The notes: generated from the letters alone by a model not told the origin. A stretch of 64,000 bases of DNA from Billgrantia saliphila (GCF_002930105.1 NZ_PJRN01000018.1:1-64000); one strand, 5' to 3'; numbered from the stretch's first letter, positions 43,742 to 53,326 are shown. Program-made: numbers and translations.

Positions 43742-43883
43742 TGGGTGACTGGTTCGCACATGGCGTGACTTGAACGCTTCGATTGCCAACTTGGGTCGAT
43801 AGCACGTATGCAAGAGGGCGAGGCAAGCGAGCCAAGAGCAGTCGTGATGCGAGCCGGGTGAAACGTTGGACAGGCGTAAAGAA

Positions 43884-43907
43884 GGCAGGCCAGTCAACTG
43901 GCCTGCC
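43884..43907 (-). terminator. Terminator of the DUF892 gene
   Basis: GGCAGGCCAGT (43884-43894) pairs with ACTGGCCTGCC (43897-43907), perfect over 11 bp. On the minus strand TTCTTT follows. Confidence 0.65.
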
Positions 43908-43921
43908 AATCGTGTGTTCGC

Positions 43922-44416
43922 TTAGCTGCTGGCCTTGCGGTTCACGTCGTTCTTGGCCAGTTTGGTGAGTTTTTCGTCGGTGGATTTCTCTTCCTGCAGC
44001 GTTTCGGCGAGCAACTGCTTGGCCTTGGTGAAGCCCAACTGGTCGGCCAGGGTGGCCAGGGTGCCATACGCGGCGATCTCGAGGTGCTCGACCTTCTGGG
44101 CGGCGCCGATCAGGCCGGCGTCACGAACCGGACCCTTTTCGCTGTTGTCGATCAACTCCTGTGCCTCGTCGATCAGGCTCTCCATTCCGTAGTTCTTGAT
44201 GCGCCGGAGGCGGATACTGTCATCCGAGTCGACCACCTGTTCGATCCGCTCGACCTGGGCACGCGTCTCCTCAAGGTGCTCCTTGAAGGCCTCGACCAGC
44301 TTCTCGTCGTGGGCCGCGCGCGCCATCTTGGGCAGCGAGCGGGTCATCTGCTTCTCGGCACTGTTGGCCTCGGATAGCAGACGGATAAATAGGTCTTTGG
44401 GGCTTTCGATCTTCAT
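43922..44416 (-). CDS. Ferritin-like DUF892 family protein (YciE/YciF type)
   Basis: A 164-residue all-helical protein starting with the family element SPKDLFIRLLSEANSAEKQM, followed by KEHLEETRAQVERIEQV and KVEHLEIAAYGTLATLADQL, which places Glu and His residues as in a ferritin-like four-helix bundle. AGGAGG precedes the ATG. Relatives are induced by osmotic and oxidative stress. It is followed by a clear terminator and stands as a single-gene unit. Confidence 0.9.
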   Translation of the reverse strand: MKIESPKDLFIRLLSEANSAEKQMTRSLPKMARAAHDEKLVEAFKEHLEETRAQVERIEQVVDSDDSIRLRRIKNYGMESLIDEAQELIDNSEKGPVRDAGLIGAAQKVEHLEIAAYGTLATLADQLGFTKAKQLLAETLQEEKSTDEKLTKLAKNDVNRKASS

Positions 44417-44547
44417 GTGTCCTCCTTTTCGCTTGGCAAGTCATTCCTTTGTCCAGCTTCTACAACGTAGCAATGCTGATGGCGATGCGTGGGTTATCAT
44501 CGGTTGCTTTATGTGACCTTGTGCTGCGACCGCATGTGGTTCCTCGC

Positions 44548-45690
44548 TCAGTTCCCGTTCTCCTCGAGCGGCTCGAGGCGTATCAGCTTGCCGTCCTCCT
44601 CGTCAGTGAGAACGTAGACCAGCCCATCGGGCCCTTGCTCGACGTCGCGAATACGGGCGCCAAGCGGGATGCGCTCGTCGTTGGCGACCTCATCCCCCTC
44701 CAGCGTGATGCGCACCAGGCCATGCTCCGAGAGCCCGCCGATCAGCATGCTGCCTTGCCACTCCGGCAGGGTGTCACCGGTATAGAAGATCATGCCGGAA
44801 GGGGAGATGACCGGCGTCCACTGCTTCACCGAACCGGCGTAGTCGTCATTGTCGCTGGGGTCGGGGATGTCCTCGCCGTCGTAGTGTTGCCCCCAGCTCA
44901 CCTCGGGCCAGCCGTAGTTGCGTCCCGCCTCGGGCCGGTTGAGTTCGTCGCCGCCCATCGGGCCCATTTCGGCCACCCATAATTCGCCCGTCTCGGGATG
45001 GATGGCTGCGCTCTCGATATTTCGATGGCCGTAGGACCAGATTTCGTCGCGGGCCTCTTCGTCATCGAGTAACGGGTTGTCATCCGCGGCCGTGCCGTCG
45101 TGCTTGAGCCGCACGATAGTGCCCAAGTGGTTTGAGGGATCCTGGGCCGGTTCGAACTGAAAGCGCTCGGCCAGGGTGAGGAAGAGCGTCTCGTCTCCGG
45201 CAAAGACGATGCGGCCACCGAAGTGGTTCTCGTCCTTGACTCGCGGCTCCATGCGGAAGATCACCTCGAAGTCCTCGAGCCGGTCGTCTTCCAGACGGCC
45301 GCGACCCAGGGCGGTGGTGGCGCCCTCATCACCGGGTTCGGAAAAGGAGAGATAGACCTGCCGGTTGGATTCGAAATCGGGATGCAGGGCGACATCCAGC
45401 AGTCCGCCCTGGCCCTGGTTGAACACGTCGGGCACGCCCTCGAGCGGGTCGGAAAGCGTTTCGTCCTCCGAGAGTAGCCGCAGTCGACCCTCGCGCTCGG
45501 TGATCAGCATTCGGCCATCGGGGAGAAACGCCATTCCCCACGGATGCACGAGCCCATCTACGACGGTTTCGATGCTCAAGGAACCGGCCGCGGTCTGAAC
45601 GGACTCCTTCGGCTGCGCCGAGGCGAGGGATGACAGGGATAGGGCAACGGTAGCGAAGCCGAGCGCGGCGATCGGAATGGTGCGCGTCAT
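44548..45690 (-). CDS. PQQ-dependent aldose dehydrogenase family protein (YliI/Asd type)
   Basis: A 380-residue exported six-blade propeller. A Sec signal peptide ends near SSLASAQP. Family motifs are VDGLVHPWGMAFLPDGRMLI, QGQGGLLDVALHPDF, the HFGGRIVF strand, WSYGHRNIESAAIHP and GGDELNRPEAGRNYGWP. The conserved His and Arg positions for cofactor contact appear present. A strong AAGGAGG ribosome site precedes the ATG but is partly inside an inverted repeat. It oxidises aldose sugars in the periplasm using PQQ, feeding electrons to quinone or cytochrome. Confidence 0.9.
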   Translation of the reverse strand: MTRTIPIAALGFATVALSLSSLASAQPKESVQTAAGSLSIETVVDGLVHPWGMAFLPDGRMLITEREGRLRLLSEDETLSDPLEGVPDVFNQGQGGLLDVALHPDFESNRQVYLSFSEPGDEGATTALGRGRLEDDRLEDFEVIFRMEPRVKDENHFGGRIVFAGDETLFLTLAERFQFEPAQDPSNHLGTIVRLKHDGTAADDNPLLDDEEARDEIWSYGHRNIESAAIHPETGELWVAEMGPMGGDELNRPEAGRNYGWPEVSWGQHYDGEDIPDPSDNDDYAGSVKQWTPVISPSGMIFYTGDTLPEWQGSMLIGGLSEHGLVRITLEGDEVANDERIPLGARIRDVEQGPDGLVYVLTDEEDGKLIRLEPLEENGN

Positions 45691-45700
45691 GAGAGATCCT

Positions 45701-45724
45701 CCTTGAAGAGCGTTGTCTTCAAGG
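45701..45724 (-). promoter_or_regulatory. 5'-UTR hairpin overlapping the ribosome site of the aldose dehydrogenase gene
   Basis: CCTTGAAGA and TCTTCAAGG form a perfect 9-bp stem with a 6-base loop. In the mRNA the last AAGG of the stem is the first part of the AAGGAGG ribosome site, so folding would partly hide it. Confidence 0.5.
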
Positions 45725-45818
45725 TAAACGCTCGGCCCCGGCTGGCAAGCGAAGCGAGACGGGGCATGGAGTACTTCGTCGGAGACGTTGGAAGCTCCTG
45801 CTAGTTGGTCAGGTCGCT

Positions 45819-48065
45819 TCAGAAGCGGCGCGTGTAGTTGACCATGACGGCGATCTCGTCGGCGGCGTCCCGCTCATGCCCGGGTTCGATGGAGTAGAGC
45901 AGGTTGAGCTGCAACCGGGTGCGCTCGGAGGGCAGCAGGGCGTAGCCGAATTCGATGTCGCGTTGCCGGCCGGACGGGCTCAGCGACACCTCGCGCTCCT
46001 CGCGTACGACGTCACCGTCAAGTGTGCGCCCGGTGGGTACGCTCAGCGTCGCGTTGGCCGTCGAGACATGCATCGGTTGGCGTAAGGCCAGCGCGGCCTG
46101 TTGACGCTCGCCTTGCCACTGCAGGCCGAACGAGGTCTCCCGTGTCCGCAGGTCATCGATGGCTTGTATCAGTCCGCTACCGGCCATGCCGCCGCGTCCC
46201 GTTTCATGCACGGCGAAGGCGTTGAGCGTATCGGCCAACCGGTAGTCGAGCTGGATGCGCTGCGTGTGCAGGCGGTTATCCTCGCCGAACGCTAGCGCCC
46301 CGGCGCCCTGGGCGCCGAGCAGGCCGTGCGTTTCTTTCATAACCCCGGCTCCCGCGGTCAGCGATAGCCGTTCGGTCAGTTCGACGGCCAGCGCCATCTC
46401 CGAGCGGTCGGCTCGATAGGCGCTCGTCAGGCCGGCCGCGTCATCGGCAGCGTCGCCCGCCCAGTACTCGGCAATGAGCGAGAAGCGTTCGCCCAGCCCC
46501 ATGCGATGGCGGATTCCGGTAACCCGCTCCAGGTCATGGGTGAAGTCGGAGCCGCCCTGGAAAGTGAGCATCGGCATGAAACCCGTCTCGAAGGAGGGGC
46601 TCATGGGGTTGGGTTCGTCGCCGGCGAACTGGAAAATCGACCAGGCATGCTGGCCGAAGCGACCATCCAGGCGGGCCGCCGTGGCTTCGCCATAGGCGTT
46701 GTGGCGGGCCATGAAGCGCATGTCACCGAATTCACTGCGCGTTTCGGCGCGGTGCGCCTGTGAGGCCGTCGCCATTTGCTCCATGTGCCGACGCATCGCA
46801 CGATCCCGCCCGGTCCGCTGCGAGACATGATCGGAGAGATCGGTGCGGTAATCGCGACCGAGCTCATCGAAAACGGCGATATCCGCCAGCGCGCCGGAGG
46901 TTGCCAGGGCGTCCCCGTAGGCGCCGGAGAGCTGAGCCGCGCTCGCCTCGAGAGCGTGTCCACCCTGCGCCACGCTGTCGCCGCTGGGCAGGGTCAGCTC
47001 GCCTTGGGGCGCCAGCGCATCCGCCAGGCTGGCCTCGCCCTGGCCGAGATAGAAATAGCCGCAGTTCACGTCTCCGCTCGCACCGCAGCTGTCGTCGTCA
47101 TACAGCGGCGACGTCCGGTCGGCCGTATCCAGCAGCAACTGGGTGACCTGCGTCGCATCCAGGTGAGGCCATGTCTCGATGATGGCGGCGGCGTAAGCCG
47201 ACACCTGGGGAACGGCGAACGAGGTGCCCAGGCCCCAGCCGTAGCTATCGTCGGCGTCGTCCAGGGCCACGAGGGTACGCCAGGGCGCGGTGAGGAAGCG
47301 TGCCTGCCAGCTCAAGTCTTCCCCCGGGTAATTGCTGAGCGCGGCTTTCTCGATCTCGTCCGAGCCGTTGCGGACCGACCCGCCGACGATCAGCATCCGC
47401 TCGAAGATATCCGCATGCTGGTGGATGGGGTTGTCGGCCTGCAGGGCCACGCCCTGGTTACCGGCTGCCACCGCGTATACCGCCCCCCGGCCTTCGTTGG
47501 CCGTGACGACACGGTGCAACGAGTCGATGGAGCGACGACCCAGGTAGCTCGATGTCGCGCCGGGGGCCTCCAGCCGGCCGCTATAACTATGGTTGACCAC
47601 ACGCGAGCCGCGATCGGCAAGGTAGCCCACGCTGTAATCCATGATATGGGCGTATGAGTTCTTCTCTTCGCCGAGATTGACCTTGGCGAGGTTCAGGCCA
47701 TGCACGTCCGTCGCCAGGGTGGTAACCGAGGCGACCGCGGTACCGTGTCGGCTCGAAGTCGTGACGTCGGGGTCATCCGGGTCGGCCAGATTCTGGGCGG
47801 AGGCGATTCTCGGTTCGAGGCTCTCGTGGCTGAGGCGGAATCCGGAGTCCGCTACCCCGATCAGTACGGCATGGTCCGTATCGGGTGACGAAAAGTCGGG
47901 GTTCGGATCCGGTCCGGGATCCAGCTCGTGCGGAGGCGGTGAAGGCGTATCGGTGGCATCACCGGGAGGAGAGGTCCCACCACTGCTGCCGCACCCTGCC
48001 AGGGCGAATAGCAGTATCCCACCATAGCGGCGAGAGAGGGCGTAGGCGTCGCGTCCTTGTGTCAT
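45819..48065 (-). CDS. Subtilisin-type autotransporter serine protease lipoprotein
   Basis: A 748-residue protein. A lipoprotein signal ends in the lipobox LAGC (Cys25), followed by a Pro/Asp-rich linker. The S8 catalytic triad is Asp73 (GVADSGF), His107 (RHGTAVAS) and Ser282 (GTSFAVPQ), with oxyanion Asn203 (AAGNQG). From about residue 455 the sequence becomes alternating beta strands and ends in aromatic YTRRF, a C-terminal outer-membrane barrel. This matches SphB1-like autotransporter proteases, which stay surface-anchored and process other exported proteins. It is transcribed alone. Confidence 0.9.
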   Translation of the reverse strand: MTQGRDAYALSRRYGGILLFALAGCGSSGGTSPPGDATDTPSPPPHELDPGPDPNPDFSSPDTDHAVLIGVADSGFRLSHESLEPRIASAQNLADPDDPDVTTSSRHGTAVASVTTLATDVHGLNLAKVNLGEEKNSYAHIMDYSVGYLADRGSRVVNHSYSGRLEAPGATSSYLGRRSIDSLHRVVTANEGRGAVYAVAAGNQGVALQADNPIHQHADIFERMLIVGGSVRNGSDEIEKAALSNYPGEDLSWQARFLTAPWRTLVALDDADDSYGWGLGTSFAVPQVSAYAAAIIETWPHLDATQVTQLLLDTADRTSPLYDDDSCGASGDVNCGYFYLGQGEASLADALAPQGELTLPSGDSVAQGGHALEASAAQLSGAYGDALATSGALADIAVFDELGRDYRTDLSDHVSQRTGRDRAMRRHMEQMATASQAHRAETRSEFGDMRFMARHNAYGEATAARLDGRFGQHAWSIFQFAGDEPNPMSPSFETGFMPMLTFQGGSDFTHDLERVTGIRHRMGLGERFSLIAEYWAGDAADDAAGLTSAYRADRSEMALAVELTERLSLTAGAGVMKETHGLLGAQGAGALAFGEDNRLHTQRIQLDYRLADTLNAFAVHETGRGGMAGSGLIQAIDDLRTRETSFGLQWQGERQQAALALRQPMHVSTANATLSVPTGRTLDGDVVREEREVSLSPSGRQRDIEFGYALLPSERTRLQLNLLYSIEPGHERDAADEIAVMVNYTRRF

Positions 48066-48312
48066 GGTGCATCGTCCCTGTTCTTGTCGTACGGATCCCG
48101 TTGTTCGCTCTGGTTTTCTTGCGTCTCTCTGGGTCGAATCATCTGATACGTTCTAATGCGATAGTACCAGTGAATGTCATCAGCATAGGTGAGCGCGCTG
48201 ACGGTGGAATGGCGAAGGGGTTCGCTTACGTTGCCCTTGTGTAAGAAAAGGTAATCGCGCTTTCGAGAAGGGGGTCGATGCCGCTTCGAGATGTCGCGTT
48301 GCGCCTGGTGTC

Positions 48313-50193
48313 TCAGGCGTCCTGGCTTCGTCGCTGCACCTGCTGCCTGGCGTATTGGCGGAAGGCCTGTTGCACCACCAGGCGCAGCTCGTCGTCGTCC
48401 CATGGCTTGGTCAGGAACTTGTCGATGGCGCTTTCATTGATCGCCTCGGTTACGGTCTTGAGGTCGGTATAGCCCGACAGCACGATCTGGATCGTGCCGG
48501 GGTAGAGCTCCTTGGTACGTCGCAGGAATTCGATGCCGCTAATCTCGGGCATGCGCTGGTCGCTGATGATGACCTGAACGTCATTGGTGGCCAGCAGCTC
48601 GAAGGCTTCCTGGGCGCTGGTCGTGGTGAGGATCCGGTAGCCGTCACGGCGCAGCAAGCGCTTGAGCGCACTCAGGATGTTGGCCTCGTCATCGAGCAGC
48701 AGCAGGGTCTGGCCGCCCTGGTGGCCTTCGCGCCGCTGACGGTCGAGGGCTTGGGCCCGGTGGTGCTCGTCGAGGAAGCGAAGCAGCTCGTCCAGCGGCA
48801 TGGGGCGCGCGAAATAGAACCCCTGGAAGTTCTCGCACAGGTGCTTGCTCAGATAGGCGTACTGGGCCTGGGTCTCGACGCCTTCGGCGACCACCTGCAG
48901 CTGCAGTTGGGTGGCGATCGCTACGATGCCCTGGGCGATGGCCGCATCGCGATGATCGCTGATGATCTCCTTGATGAAGGAGCGGTCGATCTTGATCTTG
49001 TCGAGCGGTAGGTGCTTGAGATAGCTCAGGCTGGAAAAGCCGGTACCGAAGTCATCGATGGCGATGCCGATACCGTGGGAGCGTATCTCCCGCAGGGCCT
49101 CGATCGCGCTCTCCGCATGGCCCAGCAGAATGTTCTCGGTCAGTTCGAGCTCGAGCAGCGAGGGCGCGAGTCCGATCCTTTCCAGCACTTCCAGCACATC
49201 GGTCATGAAACCGCTGCGCTGGAACTGCAGCGGCGAGACATTGACCGACATGACATAGTGTCCAAGTCCCAAGTCGTTGAGGCGTCGGTTGTCGCGACAA
49301 GCGGTGGCCAGCACCCAATCGCTAATGGGCACGATCTGGCCGGTATTCTCGGCAACCTCGATGAAATCGGCGGGAGAAACCTGGCCACGCTGGGGGTGAT
49401 TCCAGCGCAGCAGGGCCTCGAAACCGAGAATCCGGCCGCTGGGCCCGTGAATCTGCGGCTGATAGTGAAGCTCGAACTGCTGCTCCTCGATGGCACGCTG
49501 GAGTTCGTTGCGCAGTGACAGATGGTGGCGGACCTTGTCGCTGAGGTCGGGCGTGAAGAACTGGTAATTGTTGCGTCCGAGACGCTTGGCCTTGTACATC
49601 GCCAAATCAGCCTGCTGAAGCAGCGTCTGCGCGGGCGTTTCGTTGCATTCGCAGAGCGCCACGCCGATGCTACCCGTGAGATAGAGTTCGTTGTCGTCGA
49701 TACGGTAGGGCCGGGCGATCTCGGCGAGCAGCGGTTCGATGATCGCTCTGCTCTCGTCCATGCCTTTCAGCCCCGGCAGGATCATCACGAACTCGTCTCC
49801 GCCGAAGCGTCCCACGCTGTCACCGGGGCGCACGTACCGCTCCAGGCGTCGCGCTACCTCGATCAATACCCTGTCTCCCATTTCATGCCCCAGGGTATTG
49901 TTGATCGGCTTGAAGGCATCCAGGTCGACGATCAGCACGGCCAGTTGGCGCTGTGCCTGGTTAGTGTGCCGACAGCCTCCGAGAATGGCCTGCTCGATCG
50001 AGGTGCGATTGGGCAACCCGGTCAAGGGATCGTGGGTGGCGTTGTAGCGCAGGGCAGACTGGGCCATTTCATGGCTATGAACTCGTCTGTGGCGTCGATA
50101 TTCAGTCAGGCCAAGCAGGCCCAGGCCGATGATCAGCAGGAAGCCGAAGATCAAGCCGCTGTTGGCAAGCAGCGTCGCCGGAAGCGATGTCAT
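48313..50193 (-). CDS. GGDEF-EAL protein with C-terminal receiver domain
   Basis: A 626-residue protein with an N-terminal membrane helix (about 8-30), a GGDEF domain with intact GGDEF (131-135), an EAL domain with EAL at 259-261, DDFGTG at 380-385 and EGVET at 437-441, then a receiver domain at about 495-610 with Asp501, Asp502, the phospho-accepting Asp545 and Lys596. Both cyclic-di-GMP synthesis and hydrolysis look chemically possible. A receiver at the C-terminus is unusual. Its ATG overlaps the stop of the preceding response-regulator gene by 4 bases, so the two are co-translated. Confidence 0.92.
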   Translation of the reverse strand: MTSLPATLLANSGLIFGFLLIIGLGLLGLTEYRRHRRVHSHEMAQSALRYNATHDPLTGLPNRTSIEQAILGGCRHTNQAQRQLAVLIVDLDAFKPINNTLGHEMGDRVLIEVARRLERYVRPGDSVGRFGGDEFVMILPGLKGMDESRAIIEPLLAEIARPYRIDDNELYLTGSIGVALCECNETPAQTLLQQADLAMYKAKRLGRNNYQFFTPDLSDKVRHHLSLRNELQRAIEEQQFELHYQPQIHGPSGRILGFEALLRWNHPQRGQVSPADFIEVAENTGQIVPISDWVLATACRDNRRLNDLGLGHYVMSVNVSPLQFQRSGFMTDVLEVLERIGLAPSLLELELTENILLGHAESAIEALREIRSHGIGIAIDDFGTGFSSLSYLKHLPLDKIKIDRSFIKEIISDHRDAAIAQGIVAIATQLQLQVVAEGVETQAQYAYLSKHLCENFQGFYFARPMPLDELLRFLDEHHRAQALDRQRREGHQGGQTLLLLDDEANILSALKRLLRRDGYRILTTTSAQEAFELLATNDVQVIISDQRMPEISGIEFLRRTKELYPGTIQIVLSGYTDLKTVTEAINESAIDKFLTKPWDDDELRLVVQQAFRQYARQQVQRRSQDA

Positions 50194-51530
50194 TCAGCGT
50201 CATCGTCCGGCAGCTTCACCCACAGGACATAGTGTGTGTCTTCGGTTTCCTCGAAGCGTATCAGACGCTCGATCAGATCCCGTGTCAGCTGCTTGCCCTC
50301 GTGGAGCAACAGCATGCCGCTTTCTGAGTGAAGGTCGCGCACCAGCACCATGCCTGGCTCGAGATGGCGAGTATCGAGCGACTTCACCACCTTGCCGTCG
50401 ACGCCGAGATCGGGCGCCTGTTCGATGCACAGGGTGACGAAGGCCTCGCATAGCTCGGGATCGTAGATTCGCCCGCCCAGCTTGCGCAGTAGCTTCAGGG
50501 CATCGTCTCGCGGCAGACGGCGTTGCAGCACCATGCCACGCTGCAGCTCGATGAAATCGACGGCCAGACCGAGCAGGCGGGCTCCGTAGGGGATCTGCTC
50601 GCCCTTGAGACGATCGGGATAGCCACTGCCGTTCCAGCGTTCGTGGTGGTGACGGATGATACGGGCGGTTTCCTCGAGATGATCGAGCGACATCAGCAGC
50701 CCTTCGCCCGTTACCGGGTAGCACCGGTAGGTCTCGCGATCGACGTTCGTGAGAGCATCGGAGGGGGTCGCCAGGAGCCGGTCGCTCCAGGTCATTTTGC
50801 CCAGGTTGTAGAGCGAGGCGGCCATCAACAGGCTATGAGTGAGTTCGTCGTCGCACTGGTGGGTTTGGGCAAAGGCCTTGATTAAGTCCCGAACCTGGGT
50901 ATTGGTCTGCAGCTGGCTTGGCAGCCGCTGGTTGATCAGCGTCGAAAAGACCTGGGTGGCGGTGACGTAGCTGTGCTTCAACTCGCTCTGAGCCAGCTCC
51001 AGCATATCCGCCAACTGCTGCAACTCACCGGTACGCGCACGGACGCGCTCCTCCAGGTAAGCGTTGAGCGAGGTCAGTTCGCGGTTCTGTTCCTGGGTCA
51101 ATGCCTCGAGTCGGCGACGCTCGCGCTCCGCCTGCTGATGGTCCAGCGCTTGGCGAATCGTCAGGCGCAGTTCGTCATCGTTCCAGGGTTTCGCGATATA
51201 GCGATAGACATGACCTTCGTTGATGGCGCGGATAGTCGAGCTCAGGTCGGCGTGACCGGTCAACATCAAGCGACGGCAGTCTGGCCAGTGCTGCTGGATA
51301 TGTCCAAACAGCTCCGCACCGTCCATGCCGGGCATGCGCTCATCCGAGACGACCAGGTCGATGGGCTCGTTCTGCATGAGGGCCAGCGCTTGATTCCCGT
51401 CGCTTGCGGTCAGCAAGCGATACCCTTCCCGGCGCAGCGTACGGTTGAGAGCGCCAAGAATGTTGGGTTCATCGTCGACCAGCAACACGCTGGGGAGAGG
51501 AACGTCCATGCCCTTGCTTGCGTCGATCAT
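50190..51530 (-). CDS. Response regulator with degenerate HD-GYP domain
   Basis: A 446-residue protein: a receiver domain (10-130) with acidic pair Asp19-Asp20, phospho-accepting Asp63 and Lys114; a coiled-coil (130-185); and an HD-GYP-like domain from about 190. That domain keeps HHHERWNGSGYP (294-305), but the catalytic HD pair expected in LHDIGK is replaced by Tyr241-Asn242 (LYNLGK). The missing metal ligands predict loss of phosphodiesterase activity, leaving a sensing or docking role. ATG 51530 has GGGGG upstream; the frame extends to 51629. It is operonic with the GGDEF-EAL-receiver gene, whose C-terminal receiver resembles its own. Confidence 0.87.
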   Translation of the reverse strand: MIDASKGMDVPLPSVLLVDDEPNILGALNRTLRREGYRLLTASDGNQALALMQNEPIDLVVSDERMPGMDGAELFGHIQQHWPDCRRLMLTGHADLSSTIRAINEGHVYRYIAKPWNDDELRLTIRQALDHQQAERERRRLEALTQEQNRELTSLNAYLEERVRARTGELQQLADMLELAQSELKHSYVTATQVFSTLINQRLPSQLQTNTQVRDLIKAFAQTHQCDDELTHSLLMAASLYNLGKMTWSDRLLATPSDALTNVDRETYRCYPVTGEGLLMSLDHLEETARIIRHHHERWNGSGYPDRLKGEQIPYGARLLGLAVDFIELQRGMVLQRRLPRDDALKLLRKLGGRIYDPELCEAFVTLCIEQAPDLGVDGKVVKSLDTRHLEPGMVLVRDLHSESGMLLLHEGKQLTRDLIERLIRFEETEDTHYVLWVKLPDDDAE

Positions 51531-51835
51531 GCTGGCCCCCATACGGCAACGGTAATTGGGTGCGAATAGACAGCCGCCGTGAAGACGGTGCCGGTTTCGC
51601 GCTTCCCGCCGCTGGCATCGGCGGGTCATCAGGGGGAAGAGAAAGGAACGTCCTTATGCGTCCTCTCATTCAACCTATCGGCAGATTTCGGCACCTCTTT
51701 AGCCGTCGTGGTTCCGGTCGGGGCAACTGCCAGGCACGGGCGCGAGGCACGTCTTGCATGACGCGGCGTTAGCGCCGCTCTCCGTCAGCTTCTATAACTG
51801 GGGCAGGACAGACAATTTCGACGGAAGGAGTCGTT
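51531..51835. other. Divergent intergenic region
   Basis: Contains the promoters of the response-regulator operon (minus) and the Rieske-FAD oxidoreductase (plus). No gene, hairpin or clear promoter box stood out. Confidence 0.4.
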
Positions 51836-53326
51836 ATGGACGCGATCTGGACGCTTGGCAGCCGCAACGTGGCGGATTACGCGCCGCTGAACGAGAACAC
51901 CGAGACCGACGTGGTCGTGATCGGCGCCGGTATCACCGGCCTCACCACGGCGCAGGTGCTGGCCGAAGCGGGCCAGCGCGTAATGATCCTGGAAGCCTCC
52001 AGCGTCGGTGCCGGTGTCACCGGCGGCTCCACCGGGAACCTGTACAGCACGCTCGCCTCCGGGCTGGCGCCGCTGCGAAGCAAATGGGGCGATGCGGTGG
52101 CGGCCGACGTGGTGCGGGCGCGGGCCGAGGCGGTGGATCATGTCGAGAGGCTGGTTGAGCGCTTCGCCATCGACTGCCAGTTCCAGCGACAGCCGGCGTA
52201 TCGGCTGGTCACCGACGACCGGCAGCATGCGGAGCACGACCTGAACGGTGAGCTCGATGCCATGGTCAGCGCGGGGCTCGATGCCACGGAAGCCGACGGC
52301 CCTGGGCTGCCCTTCGACTGCTGGGGCATACGTGTCGCGGATCAGGCCCAGTTCAATCCGCTGCACTACGTCCAGGGCTTGGCTTCCCACTTGATCGATG
52401 AAGGCGTGGTGATCCATCAGCACAGCCCGGTACGAGAAGTGAATGCCAAGGAAGGTTGGGTGCGCACCGATGCGGCCCGCATCCTGGCGAGCCATATCGT
52501 TTTTGCCACGCATACCCCGAAGGGGATCAACATGCTGCAGGCAGGCATGTTGGTGTCGCGGGAGTATGCCGTCAGCGCCCGGCTACGCAGCGGCGACTAT
52601 CCCGAAGGCATCATCTGGGTGCTCGATCCTTTCCATTCGCTGCGCAGCTATCGCCACGGCGATCAACGCTACCTGATGGTGATCGGCGAGAAGCACAAGA
52701 CCGGCGAGCATCGCGGCGACCATTACCAGCGACTGCGCGAATACCTCGAGACCCACTTCGATATCGAGAGCTTCACCCATCACTGGTCGGCCCAGCAGTA
52801 CAGCTCACCGGACGGGCTGCCCTACATCGGCAGGGTGCACGGTCACGACAACCTCTACATGGCCACCGGCTTCGCCGCCGACGGCCTGGTATGGGGCACG
52901 CTGGCCGGGCGCATCATCGCCGATCGGATCCTCGATCGCGACAATCCCTGGCAGGCGCGCTTCGGCGCCCGGCGTATCACCCCGGGCAAGTCGGCAATGC
53001 AGTACGCCAAGGAGAACGCCACGGTCACCAAACACATGGTCAAGGACTACCTGGGTACCGAAAAGCTCGAGGATCTCGACAGCATCGGTGCGGGCCAGGC
53101 CCGTGTCGCCACCGTGGACGGCGAGAAGCTGGCGATCCACCGCACGCCGGCCGGCGAACGCAAGGTGCTCTCCGCCATCTGCCCACACATGAAGTGCGTG
53201 GTGCACTGGAACGCTGCGGAATCGACCTGGGACTGCCCCTGTCACGGCAGCCGCTTCGATACCGACGGGGAAGTGATCGAGGGGCCGGCATACCATCCTT
53301 TGTCCCGGCCGCACGCTGCGGATTAA
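51836..53326 (+). CDS. FAD-dependent oxidoreductase with C-terminal Rieske domain
   Basis: A 496-residue fusion. The N-terminal dinucleotide motif is VVVIGAGITGLTTAQVLAEA, followed by a DAO-type oxidoreductase fold to about 400 with GLPYIGRVHGHDNLYMATGF. The C-terminal Rieske module binds a 2Fe-2S cluster through Cys449 and His451 (CPHM) and Cys467 and His470 (CPCHGS). GGAAGGAG precedes the ATG. These proteins oxidise amines or amino acids and pass electrons to the Rieske centre; substrate is unknown. Its stop overlaps the convergent ctaG-like gene by four bases. Confidence 0.9.
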   Translation: MDAIWTLGSRNVADYAPLNENTETDVVVIGAGITGLTTAQVLAEAGQRVMILEASSVGAGVTGGSTGNLYSTLASGLAPLRSKWGDAVAADVVRARAEAVDHVERLVERFAIDCQFQRQPAYRLVTDDRQHAEHDLNGELDAMVSAGLDATEADGPGLPFDCWGIRVADQAQFNPLHYVQGLASHLIDEGVVIHQHSPVREVNAKEGWVRTDAARILASHIVFATHTPKGINMLQAGMLVSREYAVSARLRSGDYPEGIIWVLDPFHSLRSYRHGDQRYLMVIGEKHKTGEHRGDHYQRLREYLETHFDIESFTHHWSAQQYSSPDGLPYIGRVHGHDNLYMATGFAADGLVWGTLAGRIIADRILDRDNPWQARFGARRITPGKSAMQYAKENATVTKHMVKDYLGTEKLEDLDSIGAGQARVATVDGEKLAIHRTPAGERKVLSAICPHMKCVVHWNAAESTWDCPCHGSRFDTDGEVIEGPAYHPLSRPHAAD

